The notes under the pieces are model-generated. The model was not told the DNA's origin. It saw only the letters and a list, made by a program, of their open reading frames with translations, and did not search any database. A stretch of 64,000 nucleotides of DNA. It comes from Porphyromonadaceae bacterium (GTDB lineage: Bacteria; Bacteroidota; Bacteroidia; Bacteroidales; Dysgonomonadaceae). Where the stretch lies: assembly GCA_022840285.1 (NCBI GenBank), contig JALHIE010000027.1, positions 1-64,000 of the forward strand, read 5' to 3'. This document shows, piece after piece, positions 36,557 to 45,176 of this stretch (its first letter is position 1; every line of letters begins with the position of its first letter). A program made the translations under genes and the position numbers.

Positions 36557-38012
36557 ATGGACTTATTACTGAATGCATCAGCTGTGGGTTGGGCGAGGGG
36601 GCAGTTCGCCCTTACGGCCGGCTATCATTGGATTTTTGTCCCGCTTACGCTGGGACTGGCCGTGATCATGTCTATCATGGAAACCATGTATGTGCGTACC
36701 GGGGACGAAAAATGGAAAAAAACCGCCAAGTTCTGGCAAATCATTTTCGGTATCAATTTCGCTATCGGCGTGGCAACGGGCATTATCCTGGAATTTCAGT
36801 TCGGTACAAACTGGTCGAATTACAGTTTGTTCGTGGGCGATATTTTTGGCGCGCCACTGGCCATTGAAGGTATTGTAGCGTTCTTCCTCGAAGCAACGTT
36901 TATTTCCATCATGTTTTTCGGGTGGGACCGGGTAAGCAAAAAGATGCACCTGGCGTCGACCTGGCTGGTAACCCTCGGGGCCACCCTGTCGGCGTTCTGG
37001 ATCCTGGTGGCGAACGCCTGGATGCAATATCCCATCGGGATGGAGTTCAACCCCGAGACCATGAGGAACGAGATGGTCGACTTCTGGGCGGTGGCCGGAT
37101 CTCCCGTGGCCATCAACAAGTTTTTTCACACGGTTACTTCGTCGTGGGGCCTCGGCGCCGCGTTCGTGGTGGGGGTAAGCAGCTGGTACCTGATCAAGAA
37201 GAGGCACCAGGATTTTGCGCTCAGGAGCATAAAGATTGCCACCATATTCGGATTGGTGTCGTTTATATTGATTGCGGTCAGCGGTGACGGGTCGGCCTAC
37301 GAAGTCACGCAAAAGCAGCCGATGAAGCTGGCCGCCATGGAAGGCCTGTACGAAGGAAAGGAAGGGGCCGGATTGGTAGCTGTCGGTTTGCTTAACCCGA
37401 AAAAGGAAGCATACAACGACGACGTGAACCCCTACCTGTTCAAGATAGAAATCCCCAAGCTTTTGTCCCTTATGGGTTATCGGAATATAAACGCGTTTGT
37501 GCCCGGCATCAAGGACGTTATTGACGGCGGATACACACTGCCCGACGGCTCCACCGCCTTGTCTTTCCGGGAAAAAAGGGAGCGCGGCCTGCTGGCCCAC
37601 AAGGCGCTGGCCGATTTCCAGCAAGCGAAGAGTGAAGGACGGGATACCGATGCCGCCAATTTCGAAACCATCATCAAAGACAATTACAGCTACTTCGGCT
37701 ACGGGTTCCTGGAAAAGGAAGAAGACCTGATCCCGAACGTTCCCCTCACGTTTTACATGTTCCACTTTATGGTGATGGTAGGTGGATATTTCATCCTGTT
37801 CTTTGCGGTGGTTTGGTATTTCCACAGCAGGAAAAAGCTGGCGCCAGCCGTGGACCATACAGGATGTGTTGCCTGTTCAGGCGGCAGCGTCTGGAGTGTC
37901 TGCCGGTAATGTGATAACCACTTTTATCCTCTTCGCGGTGCTGTTCACCGTTCTGCTTATTGCCGAAGTTACCATTATGCTGAAACAGATCCGGAAAGGG
38001 CCTGATTTTTAA
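36557..38012 (+). pseudogene. cydA: Cytochrome bd oxidase subunit I, deletion plus frameshift
   Basis: CydA carries the hemes of the high-affinity quinol oxidase. Frame one (36557-37909) reads FALTAGYHWIFVPLTLGLAV (heme His), the Q-loop region and FYMFHFMVMVGGYFILFF, but ends in a foreign tail after FHSRKKLA. From about 37850 another frame carries QPWTIQDVLPVQAAASG and a last helix ending KQIRKGPDF at 38012, the normal CydA end with its GRQPW motif. One helix region of roughly 30 residues is missing at the junction and the frame is lost. Unless read differently, no full CydA is made, although DUF4492 and cydB are intact. Confidence 0.88.
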
Positions 38013-38055
38013 TCTTTCACAGAATAATTTATACACTTTAAAACACAAGCAAACT

Positions 38056-39210
38056 ATGATAACTTACGAATTTCTACAGAATTACTGGTGGTTTATAATA
38101 TCGCTGTTGGGAGGATTGTTGGTATTTCTTCTTTTTGTGCAGGGCGGACAGTCGATGATCCATTCGATCTCGAAGACGGAAGATGAAAAGAAACTGGTCA
38201 TAAATGCCCTGGGCCGCAAGTGGGAGTACACCTTTACCACGCTGGTCACGTTCGGGGGTGCGTTCTTTGCATCGTTCCCGTTGTTTTACGCCACCAGCTT
38301 CGGCGGGGCATACTGGGTATGGATGTTGCTTTTGTTCTCTTTTGTGGTACAGGCCGTATCCTATGAATTTCAATCGAAGCCGGGCAATGTGTTCGGGCCG
38401 AAGACCTACCGGTCGTTCCTGTTCTTCAACGGGATAATCGGCACATTCGTGCTGGGTGTTGCCGTAGCCACGTTCTTCACCGGATCGGAGTTTACCATCA
38501 ACAAGGTGAACCTGGTGAGCTTCGGAACTGCCGGAAACGTGATGAGCGGGTGGGACAATCCGCTTCACGGCCTCGAAGCGCTGGGGAACCTGAGGAACTG
38601 GTGCTTGGGGCTGGCCGTTCTTTTCCTGGCAAGGACGATGGCGAGCCTGTTTTTTGTGAACAGGTTGGATCACGACGTGTTGCACAACAGATCGAGAAAA
38701 TACACGCTGTACAACGGTGTGCCGTTTGTGGTGTTCTTTCTGGCTTTCCTGATCTGGACGCTGGTTTCCGACGGCTATGCCGTTAATCCGGATACGAAGG
38801 AAGTATTTATGGAGCCCTACAAGTACCTGAACAACTTCATCCAGATGCCGGTGGTGCTTGTCCTTTTCCTGCTGGGTGTCCTGTCGGTCCTGTGGGGAAT
38901 TTTCGGTACGGTGGCCAACAGATCGTTCAATAAGGGAATCTGGTTTGCCGGGGCAGGCACGGTGGTGGCGGTAACCATGCTGCTGCTTGTGGCCGGATAC
39001 AACCATACGGCATATTATCCGTCGTATACCAGCCTGCAAAGCTCGCTTACCGTACAAAACTCATCCTCCAGCGAGTTCACGTTGACAGCCATGTCGATTG
39101 TTTCGTTGCTCGTTCCTTTTGTGTTTGCCTACATCGTTTATGCCTGGAGGGCGCTGGAAGGGAAAAAGCTGAAGCTTGAAGACCTGAACAAAGACGGGCA
39201 CGCCTATTAA
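38056..39210 (+). CDS. cydB: Cytochrome bd oxidase subunit II
   Basis: A 384-residue subunit with about nine membrane helices that scaffolds CydA. Landmarks: YWWFIISLLGGLLVFLLFVQ, the conserved GGAYWVWMLLLFSF, RNWCLGLAVLFLARTM and SLQSSLTVQNSSSSEFTL. Length is normal for Bacteroidales. It starts 44 bases after the cydA end and is in the same operon. Confidence 0.93.
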   Translation: MITYEFLQNYWWFIISLLGGLLVFLLFVQGGQSMIHSISKTEDEKKLVINALGRKWEYTFTTLVTFGGAFFASFPLFYATSFGGAYWVWMLLLFSFVVQAVSYEFQSKPGNVFGPKTYRSFLFFNGIIGTFVLGVAVATFFTGSEFTINKVNLVSFGTAGNVMSGWDNPLHGLEALGNLRNWCLGLAVLFLARTMASLFFVNRLDHDVLHNRSRKYTLYNGVPFVVFFLAFLIWTLVSDGYAVNPDTKEVFMEPYKYLNNFIQMPVVLVLFLLGVLSVLWGIFGTVANRSFNKGIWFAGAGTVVAVTMLLLVAGYNHTAYYPSYTSLQSSLTVQNSSSSEFTLTAMSIVSLLVPFVFAYIVYAWRALEGKKLKLEDLNKDGHAY

Positions 39211-39284
39211 AAATTTTATTTTAACCGTTACGGGGCAGGTGTGAAGAATAAAATGTGTATATTTGCATACGTTTTTTTTAACAG

Positions 39285-40193
39285 ATGAGACGAAAAGTAT
39301 TCGTGTTTTCATTCTTTACGGCGGTTCTGGTCTCTTCACTCTTCTTCTCCTGCAACCAGGACAAGAGAAGTTTGTTTAAGGCCGACAACGGGGTAGAGTT
39401 TGATACGATAAACATAGAAAAGAAATACTTTCTGGATGATAATCCGGAAAATCCCTCGTGTAACCTGAAGCTGACTTTTGTTTATCCGGAAAGCATTGCG
39501 AATTTCGATGCGCGGGCAGCCAGAAGTGTTTTTCTAAGGACGGTGATCGGTCCGAGCTACGACAGCTTGTCCGCCAAGGAAGCCGTTGACAGGTACATTC
39601 GTAATTACATCGGGAACTACCGGAATGACGCCGGGATTTACCAGATCAACAAACCTTTGCAGGAACATGTCGGAAACAGATCAGACGGCCCGTATGTTGC
39701 CGATGAAGAGCTCGATTATCTTCCCGAGGTGTTCTATTCCTATTACGAAACCCTTTCCGATTCCATCGTGTACAACCAGTACGGCATTATCTCGTTCCAG
39801 GTGAGACAAGTGAACAACAAGGGTGGCCGCATGTCGTACGAAACCGTCAGGAACTACGTGCTTGACTTGTCGAGCGGTGAACTGATGACCGAGGGCGAAA
39901 TTTTCTCCGCCGGTTACGATTTGGCGTTGCGTCCGATCCTGCAAAACTCGTTGCTGGAAGCAAACGGCGTGAAGTCCATCCAGGAGCTCGAAGACCTGGG
40001 CTTTTTCGGTATCGACGAGATCGTTCCGAACAAGAACTTTCTCATCACCGATAAGGGGATAACCTACACGTTCAATAAGGGAGAGTACTCGGCTTACCAG
40101 CTTCAGGTCCCGCAGGTTTTTATCCCGTATGCGGCTGTCCGTTCCCTGTTGCGTGAGAATTCCGTTGTCTCAAAATTAACCCGGCTGAAGTGA
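39285..40193 (+). CDS. DUF3298/RsiV-like lipoprotein
   Basis: A 302-residue lipoprotein (MRRKVFVFSFFTAVLVSSLF then SCN). The YNQYGIISFQVRQVNNKGG and RNYVLDLSSGELMTEGEIF strands and the C-terminal NFLITDKGITYTFNKGEYS match the DUF3298/DUF4163 domain, which occurs in RsiV-type lysozyme-binding anti-sigma factors and many secreted Bacteroidales proteins. Here there is no cytoplasmic domain, so it is unlikely to be an anti-sigma factor. Probably periplasmic. It overlaps the rsmG start by 4 bases. Confidence 0.8.
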   Translation: MRRKVFVFSFFTAVLVSSLFFSCNQDKRSLFKADNGVEFDTINIEKKYFLDDNPENPSCNLKLTFVYPESIANFDARAARSVFLRTVIGPSYDSLSAKEAVDRYIRNYIGNYRNDAGIYQINKPLQEHVGNRSDGPYVADEELDYLPEVFYSYYETLSDSIVYNQYGIISFQVRQVNNKGGRMSYETVRNYVLDLSSGELMTEGEIFSAGYDLALRPILQNSLLEANGVKSIQELEDLGFFGIDEIVPNKNFLITDKGITYTFNKGEYSAYQLQVPQVFIPYAAVRSLLRENSVVSKLTRLK

Positions 40194-40770
40194 GTGTCAT
40201 CGATACATATTTCCCCTCGCTTTCCGGGAAGCAGAAAGAGCAGTTCGACGCCCTTTTTGATTTATACTCCGACTGGAACTCCCGGATAAACGTCATTTCC
40301 CGTAAGGATATCGATAATCTTTACCTCCACCACGTTCTGCATTCATTAGCCATTGCCCGGTTCATCCGTTTTCAACCCGGTACGTCCGTCATCGACGTAG
40401 GAACCGGCGGCGGGTTTCCCGGTGTGCCGCTGGCCGTGTTTGTTGCTGGACAGCATCGGGAAGAAGGTAAAGGTAGCCCGCGAGGTTTCGCAAGCCATCG
40501 GCCTGGAAAACGTGGACTTCATCCATTCGCGTATGGAGGACGAGAAGCGGAAGTTCGACTTCGCAGTGAGCCGTGCCGTGATGCCGTTGCCTGATCTGGA
40601 GAAGATCGTGCGGAAAAACATCTCCTCCGAGCAGAGTAATGCCCTCCCCAACGGGATCATCTGCCTTAAGGGCGGTAATCTGGCCTCCGAGCTGTCCCCG
40701 TTCAAGAACAAGGCGGAGGTGTTCTCCCTCAGCAGCTACTTCCCCGAACCTTTCTTCTTATTTTTGCAAA
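40190..40770 (+). pseudogene. rsmG: 16S rRNA G527 methyltransferase RsmG, frameshifted
   Basis: RsmG methylates N7 of G527 in 16S rRNA. From GTG 40190 the frame reads FDALFDLYSDWNSRINVIS and DVGTGGGFPGVPLAVF, then goes wrong. From about 40450 another frame carries DSIGKKVKVAREVSQAIGLE, FDFAVSRAVMPLPDLEKIV, and PNGIICLKGGNLASE. About 8 codons plus a frame change are lost between PLAV and LLLDSIGKK, a loop near the SAM site. At the 3' end the usual FFETKKV-type end is replaced by the promoter of tRNA-Val, so the stop is lost and the frame runs through the tRNA gene. Function is likely lost. Loss of RsmG gives low-level streptomycin resistance in other bacteria. Confidence 0.85.
40759..40766 (+). 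promoter_or_regulatory. -7 element of tRNA-Val promoter
   Basis: TATTTTTG is a perfect TAnnTTTG whose last base is 8 bases before the mature tRNA 5' end, as usual for Bacteroidota tRNA genes. It lies at the damaged 3' end of rsmG. Confidence 0.65.
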
Positions 40771-40773
40771 CCC

Positions 40774-40848
40774 GAATTGTTAGCTCAGCTGGTTTAGAGC
40801 GCTGCCTTGACAGGGCAGAGGTCGTTGGTTCGAATCCAACACAGTTCA
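40774..40848 (+). tRNA. tRNA-Val (anticodon GAC)
   Basis: Cloverleaf: acceptor GAATTGT/ACAGTTC (one T-G pair), D arm AGCTCAGCTGGTTTAGAGC, anticodon stem CTGCC/GGCAG with loop TTGACAG (anticodon GAC), T arm with GGTTCGAATCC. Discriminator A; no CCA is encoded. It marks the point where the gene content changes from core to accessory. Confidence 0.95.
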
Positions 40849-40858
40849 CTGCATAGCT

Positions 40859-42001
40859 TTACTTGTCTCCACGTGGATTCACAATCGTTCGTCGTTTAAA
40901 TATCTCAATAATCTTTTCATCACTGTTAGACGAAAGAATTTCTTCCTCGGTGAACCATGTAGAGATGATTTGTTGCAAGTTTGTACGATCAAAATCGTAG
41001 ATCAAATAGATTTTCCCGTCGGAGGATTGTTGTCCGTCAGGATAGGAAACACCTAATCTCTCATCAATTAATAGTCCTTTGGACCATGTTTTCCCGTCGT
41101 CTTTAGAAATAAACGCCATGAGATGTGAACGTCCGGTTTTAACAGCTACGGGTCCGTGTTTAACTAGCAACAGATTCCCCGATTGAAGTCGCCGGATAAA
41201 GAAGCGGCTACTGGTATGTTTTATTTTTGATGGATAAAGATCACTCCACGTCTTTCCTTTGTCGGACGAGAAACTTTCGCCGATACCGTATTTTGTACGG
41301 ACCAGCATCCATAAGGAACCATCCTGTCGTTCAACAATCATATGTTCATCAAACTCCCTATCCTGGACAGGAACATTAACTGCACCCTGCAATGTCCAAT
41401 TTTGTCCTTGATCCCTTGTAATATATACTTTGGCGCTGTTATCTGTATAACGCCACGTCGAAATCGGAAACAGCCACTCATCGTTGAGCAGAACAGTTGG
41501 TTTACACATCATTACTCCATCAGTTATTCTACAGGGTTTTCCCCAGTCGGTTTCTTTTTGTTCGCAATCCTCGGCTGTAATATACCAGACACCGTATCTG
41601 TTGCCTCCATGTCCTACATTTTGAGTCCAGAAGAGCCATAATTTTCCTTCAGGATCAATCCAAACCTCCGGATCATAAGCTCGAACAGGGCCTTTTCCAT
41701 CGGGGTCAATGACCAATACTTCTTCCCATATATAATCTTTTTTATTACACGTTGCCAATACGATATAATTATTGGAATCCTCGCTTGGAGTTGTCCCCGA
41801 ATACCATGTTGCCCACAACCTTCCACCCTGTGTTACCGCGATGCTTGGAATTCCGGTAAAACGGCGACTGTCGGAAGAATATCCACAGTAGTTACCAGGA
41901 GATTTAATAACTTTTGCTGTATTCAATTCAGCTTGTCCAAATCCATTTGTGACAGTGAAAATACAAAGTAGAATAATGTGTAAAAACCTGTAGCTTGCCA
42001 T
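40859..42001 (-). CDS. Sialidase-like (BNR repeat) secreted hydrolase
   Basis: A 380-residue secreted protein (MASYRFLHIILLCIFTVTNGFG) with a six-blade propeller of the sialidase/BNR type. Asp-box-like motifs are SSDKGKTWSD, SKDDGKTWSK and TRDQGQNWTL. The RIP-type region is TGIPSIAVTQGGRLWATWYS. It could release sialic acids or another sugar; a catalytic Tyr/Glu pair cannot be assigned safely. The start at 42001 is chosen for the signal peptide. The open frame goes on upstream through the remnant repeat copy A to 42202. It lies 10 bases after tRNA-Val, on the opposite strand. Confidence 0.75.
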   Translation of the reverse strand: MASYRFLHIILLCIFTVTNGFGQAELNTAKVIKSPGNYCGYSSDSRRFTGIPSIAVTQGGRLWATWYSGTTPSEDSNNYIVLATCNKKDYIWEEVLVIDPDGKGPVRAYDPEVWIDPEGKLWLFWTQNVGHGGNRYGVWYITAEDCEQKETDWGKPCRITDGVMMCKPTVLLNDEWLFPISTWRYTDNSAKVYITRDQGQNWTLQGAVNVPVQDREFDEHMIVERQDGSLWMLVRTKYGIGESFSSDKGKTWSDLYPSKIKHTSSRFFIRRLQSGNLLLVKHGPVAVKTGRSHLMAFISKDDGKTWSKGLLIDERLGVSYPDGQQSSDGKIYLIYDFDRTNLQQIISTWFTEEEILSSNSDEKIIEIFKRRTIVNPRGDK

Positions 42002-42126
42002 ATTTATTTTTATTATCAGTAATGAATTCAATGAATCGCAACTCAGGATCAGTGTTTCGGATGATCTCAAGCCCGGAATGGAGTGGGGGAACTTTTCTGC
42101 CAGCTCTTCAGGTTCCTTGGCCTCTT

Positions 42127-42193
42127 CCCGGAGCTTGACGTCCTGTTCCGGTAAAGCGCAAAACGAGATTTCTTTGTACCCGTCGATGGAGAC
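42127..42193 (-). repeat. TBDR-plug-derived repeat, copy A
   Basis: On the minus strand this encodes VSIDGYKEISFCALPEQDV, a fragment of the carboxypeptidase-regulatory-like domain at the N terminus of SusC/TonB-dependent receptors. It is about 85% identical to copy D over 60 bases by eye, and shares the core with copies B and C. Confidence 0.75.
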
Positions 42194-42202
42194 TTTCATC
42201 AA

Positions 42203-42509
42203 TAAACACGCTGCTACAAACTTAAGAGAAAAAAATCGAATAGTCTCAAATCAATCAAATAATTTTAATCCCTTACTAACCGGACAGAAAACCCGCTAAT
42301 CAAGTAGCTGTCCCCTCCGTTCAAGCTGGTTGTTGGCAGCGACTTGATTCTATTCTCATTCCGCTAGTGAATCTACAAACTTACCAAACATCAAAATCTT
42401 CTCACTGTTTGCTTTACAAATGCAACCGGACTTTTACACACAGTTAATGATTTTGTCTAACCAGGAATAATCTTACAAAAGTGACGAAGAACCTAAAATA
42501 TTGTTCTTT
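42203..42509. other. Accessory intergenic stretch without a gene
   Basis: No protein is supported. About 50 bases near 42432-42480 (CTTTTACACACAG, TTTTGTCTAACC) resemble 46608-46652, downstream of copy D, so this stretch shares ancestry with the flank of the other repeat unit. Confidence 0.5.
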
Positions 42510-42742
42510 TTTGGTAGTTTTAACTACATTCACTACATTTGTGCAAAACAGAAATCGTATTTCCAGCGGTTGCCATTTTAGGTCCAAGTCAATGCGGAAA
42601 GTCCACCTTAGGCTTTTGGAGTGCTATAGAAACCACAAAACCGGATAAAACACATGTTGTTTCTCCCGTGTCAGCATCTTATCCATTTAAAAATGATGTG
42701 GAAGTTTGTGGGTTGAGTGATCTTTTGAAAAAAGTCGTATAA
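42510..42742 (+). pseudogene. Gutted copy of the DUF4143 ATPase gene with promoter
   Basis: The promoter (TTTG, then TACATTTG at 42534-42541) is almost the same as that of the intact gene at 45.1 kb. Of the protein only FPAVAILGPSQCGKSTL (Walker A) and the last 45 residues (ETTKPDKTHVVSPVSASYPF and beyond) remain. Two deletions are visible by comparison with the intact copy: one of about 75 bases at the 5' end between two copies of GTATTT, the other of about 920 bases between Walker A and the C terminus. The copy cannot be functional. Confidence 0.88.
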
Positions 42743-42750
42743 ATATAATC

Positions 42751-42789
42751 TGATCTCCCCGGAGCTTGACATTCTGTTCCGGCAAAGCA
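42751..42789 (-). repeat. TBDR-plug-derived repeat, copy B
   Basis: It directly follows the gutted ATPase and is nearly identical, over 39 bases, to the left half of copy D, which follows the intact ATPase at the same distance. So the ATPase and its right flank were duplicated together. Confidence 0.85.
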
Positions 42790-42875
42790 CCATTCAAACT
42801 GAAAGATTACGAAGAATGGTACAATAAGTTGAACATTAAAAACAACAAAATTTATATAAATTATTCGTATATATT

Positions 42876-43565
42876 ATGAAAAGTAATAAAAGACTTGTGA
42901 AACTACTTACATTTTTCATGTTGTTTTTCTGCATGAATGTATGGACAAACAATCCAGACGAAAAATCATCAAATCACTTCACCATCATGGGGCTGGGAGA
43001 TTCCATCACGCAAGGAGGAGAAGATGCATATCTATGTTCACTTAACCAGATGCTTGATTCGGCAGGTTACTCCGTTGAATTTATTGGCCCAAACGTGAGG
43101 ACATGCAACGGGCTGCCATTACATCATTGCGGTTTCAGCGGGAAGACAATCGAATTTCTCGAAGCCCGTATAGACACGATTTATCGAAAGTACCCTGCGG
43201 ATGTGGTATTGCTCCATGCTGGGCATAATCATACCTATACCGAAAAACCTGTTACAGGAATGATTGCCGCATATAAATCGCTCATCTGTAAAATCAGGGA
43301 AATCAATCCCGATGCAAAAATTTTTGTTGCCCAGGTGATTCCAAGCGGAAAACTGCCCAAGTATTCTTACATACCCGAACTGAACCGCGAAATTGCCAAA
43401 ATGGTCAGAAAACAGAACGACAAAAATGTTTTGTTAGTTGATCTGTCTCGCAATTTCGATTGGAAACGCTATACACATGAGGATATGGTACATCCCAACC
43501 ATGCTGGTGTTGAAAAAATGGCTGGAGCATGGTACGCTGCGATACAAAAATATTTCAAGAATTAA
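42876..43565 (+). CDS. SGNH/GDSL-family secreted hydrolase
   Basis: A 229-residue protein with a signal peptide (LVKLLTFFMLFFCMNVWT). Block I is MGLGDSITQGG with the Ser nucleophile, the Gly of block II is in HHCGFSGK, block III shows LLHAGHNHTY in place of GxND, and block V is DMVHPNHAG with Asp and His. It likely acts as an esterase or acetyl-esterase on glycans outside the cytoplasm. In context with a sialidase-like protein it could deacetylate sugars, but the substrate is unproved. Confidence 0.82.
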   Translation: MKSNKRLVKLLTFFMLFFCMNVWTNNPDEKSSNHFTIMGLGDSITQGGEDAYLCSLNQMLDSAGYSVEFIGPNVRTCNGLPLHHCGFSGKTIEFLEARIDTIYRKYPADVVLLHAGHNHTYTEKPVTGMIAAYKSLICKIREINPDAKIFVAQVIPSGKLPKYSYIPELNREIAKMVRKQNDKNVLLVDLSRNFDWKRYTHEDMVHPNHAGVEKMAGAWYAAIQKYFKN

Positions 43566-43700
43566 TCCCTTGTTATCAGGAAAAAAACAGCAGGAAAAAC
43601 AGTATCTTTGCAAAACAATGATTATATACTATAAAATAACATGAGCGTTTGCTTTTAATTGATTACTTCTGCACAATAAACCAATTATCATCATAAAAAC

Positions 43701-44921
43701 ATGAAGAAAACGATTTTTTTGCTGATTGCTGTGTTCTGTTTATCAGCTACAGTCAAGAATGAGCCGAAAGACTCCAAGACAAGTTATGCAAAAACAGTGC
43801 TGCAACCCTACGTGGACAGTGGTCAGTTGGCCGGTGCCATTAGTGTATTCTACAAGGACGGCGTGCAGGAAACCTGCTGCATAGGCTATGCCGACGTATC
43901 AAAAAAGCGCCCAATAAAGATGGACAATGTATTCATGCAATGTTCACAGACAAAAGGCTTCTGCGGAGTGACAATCGCCAAGCTGGTGGAAGAGGGCCGT
44001 ATTTCACTCGACGACCCTGTTTCAAAGTATCTTCCGGAGTTTGTGGAATTATGGGTGCTGGATGCAGCAAATGACAGTACCAAGACCCTTCGTAAGGCCA
44101 AGAACGTCCTTACCATCCGTATGGTGCTCAACCATACTGGAGGCTTTCCCTTCGAAATTAGTGCCAAGCGCTCCGACGTCAGGGGTGGCGGATGGTCCGG
44201 AGGAGCTCCTCTTCGCCAGACAGCCTCCATCGCTGCCGCATCGCCCATCATGTTCGAGCCCGGTACCCGCGAGCTCTATTCCAATACGGGAATTGACATT
44301 GGTGCAGCTATTGTTGAGGTCGTCACAGGGATGAAGTGGGAGGTATATCTCAAGCAGGAGGTGCTTGATCCCTTGGGAATGAAGTCCACATGGTTCTGGC
44401 CTACCGACAAACAGCTTAAGAACAAGATAGAACTCTATGAGAACAAAGAAAATGCTCCAGCTGAGTGGCGTGAAGAAATGCCATGGCAGCAACGGCCTTA
44501 TAATGACTCCCATGTATTTGCTTCTGCCGGTGCGGGTCTCTGGACTACCGCCAATGACCAGCTGAAGTTCTATAAGATGCTGATGAATCTTGGCTTGGGA
44601 GAGAATGGCGTGCGCATCTTGAAAGAAGAAACCGTGAAGAATCTTCTCGCTCTTTCCACCCGTCCCAAGGGTCTGGGCGGCTATTCCCTCGGCTTGTCAG
44701 CACCAGAACAGGACAGCGAAGACGCTTGGTTTGGTCATGGTGGTGCCTGGGGTACTAACTGTTCCGTCAATTGGCACAAGAAAGAGCTTAAGCTCTGGGT
44801 GGTCCAATCCGCCGGAGGAGGACAGCCATGGCTTGCCGAAATCAGTAAAGCTGCCGAGAAGTTCTTCGCTCAACCATTAAGCAAATCTGGCGTTGATGCA
44901 TATACTGGAAGGACCGAATAA
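43701..44921 (+). CDS. Serine hydrolase of beta-lactamase/esterase fold
   Basis: A 406-residue protein with an N-terminal signal (MKKTIFLLIAVFCLSATV) of the class C beta-lactamase-like group (EstB, penicillin-binding-like). The SxxK motif is CSQTKGF, the YxN motif is ELYSNTGID and the third motif is FGHGGAWG in place of KTG. Such proteins are usually esterases or D-amino peptidases; beta-lactam resistance cannot be claimed. Codon use looks more GC-rich than its neighbours, consistent with separate acquisition. It lies between repeat copies B and C, with the SGNH gene. Confidence 0.82.
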   Translation: MKKTIFLLIAVFCLSATVKNEPKDSKTSYAKTVLQPYVDSGQLAGAISVFYKDGVQETCCIGYADVSKKRPIKMDNVFMQCSQTKGFCGVTIAKLVEEGRISLDDPVSKYLPEFVELWVLDAANDSTKTLRKAKNVLTIRMVLNHTGGFPFEISAKRSDVRGGGWSGGAPLRQTASIAAASPIMFEPGTRELYSNTGIDIGAAIVEVVTGMKWEVYLKQEVLDPLGMKSTWFWPTDKQLKNKIELYENKENAPAEWREEMPWQQRPYNDSHVFASAGAGLWTTANDQLKFYKMLMNLGLGENGVRILKEETVKNLLALSTRPKGLGGYSLGLSAPEQDSEDAWFGHGGAWGTNCSVNWHKKELKLWVVQSAGGGQPWLAEISKAAEKFFAQPLSKSGVDAYTGRTE

Positions 44922-44967
44922 TTCATTTCATGAGTCGGCTTGAATGATATCCGTGTCAGACGGTCCT

Positions 44968-45012
44968 CGACATTCTGTTCCGGCAAAGCGCGAAACGAGA
45001 TTTCTTTGTACC
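44968..45012 (-). repeat. TBDR-plug-derived repeat, copy C
   Basis: The 42-base core (from GACATTCTGTTCCGG to TTTCTTTGTACC) is identical to copy D. Minus-strand reading gives YKEISFRALPEQNV. Both sides then differ, so this copy is cut on either end. Confidence 0.85.
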
Positions 45013-45118
45013 ATCTTGCTTGATTTTTATTTGTTACAATCATAAGACTTCAATTCTCTTTATCCGGTTACAATAGTTTTCTTTTTTCCCTTTCCCTGGG
45101 AACAAAGCGGCTGTCTCT

Positions 45119-45150
45119 TTTGGTAGTTTTAAATACATTCACTACATTTG
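45119..45150 (+). promoter_or_regulatory. Promoter of DUF4143 ATPase
   Basis: TTTG and TACATTTG (45143-45150) with 20 bases between them, a good match. The same promoter is kept at the gutted copy. Confidence 0.65.
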
Positions 45151-45176
45151 TGTAAAATAGAAATTGTATTTATGAT

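Noticed and set aside
36578..37858. Long minus-strand frame (426 residues) over cydA
   Set aside because: CydA motifs are on the plus strand. The minus frame is a composition effect with no family resemblance.
38074..39057. Long minus-strand frame over cydB
   Set aside because: Same reason: the plus strand carries an intact CydB.
43701..44921. Beta-lactamase resistance gene
   Set aside because: The fold and SxxK and YxN motifs are shared with esterases, and the third motif is HGG rather than KTG, so resistance cannot be claimed.
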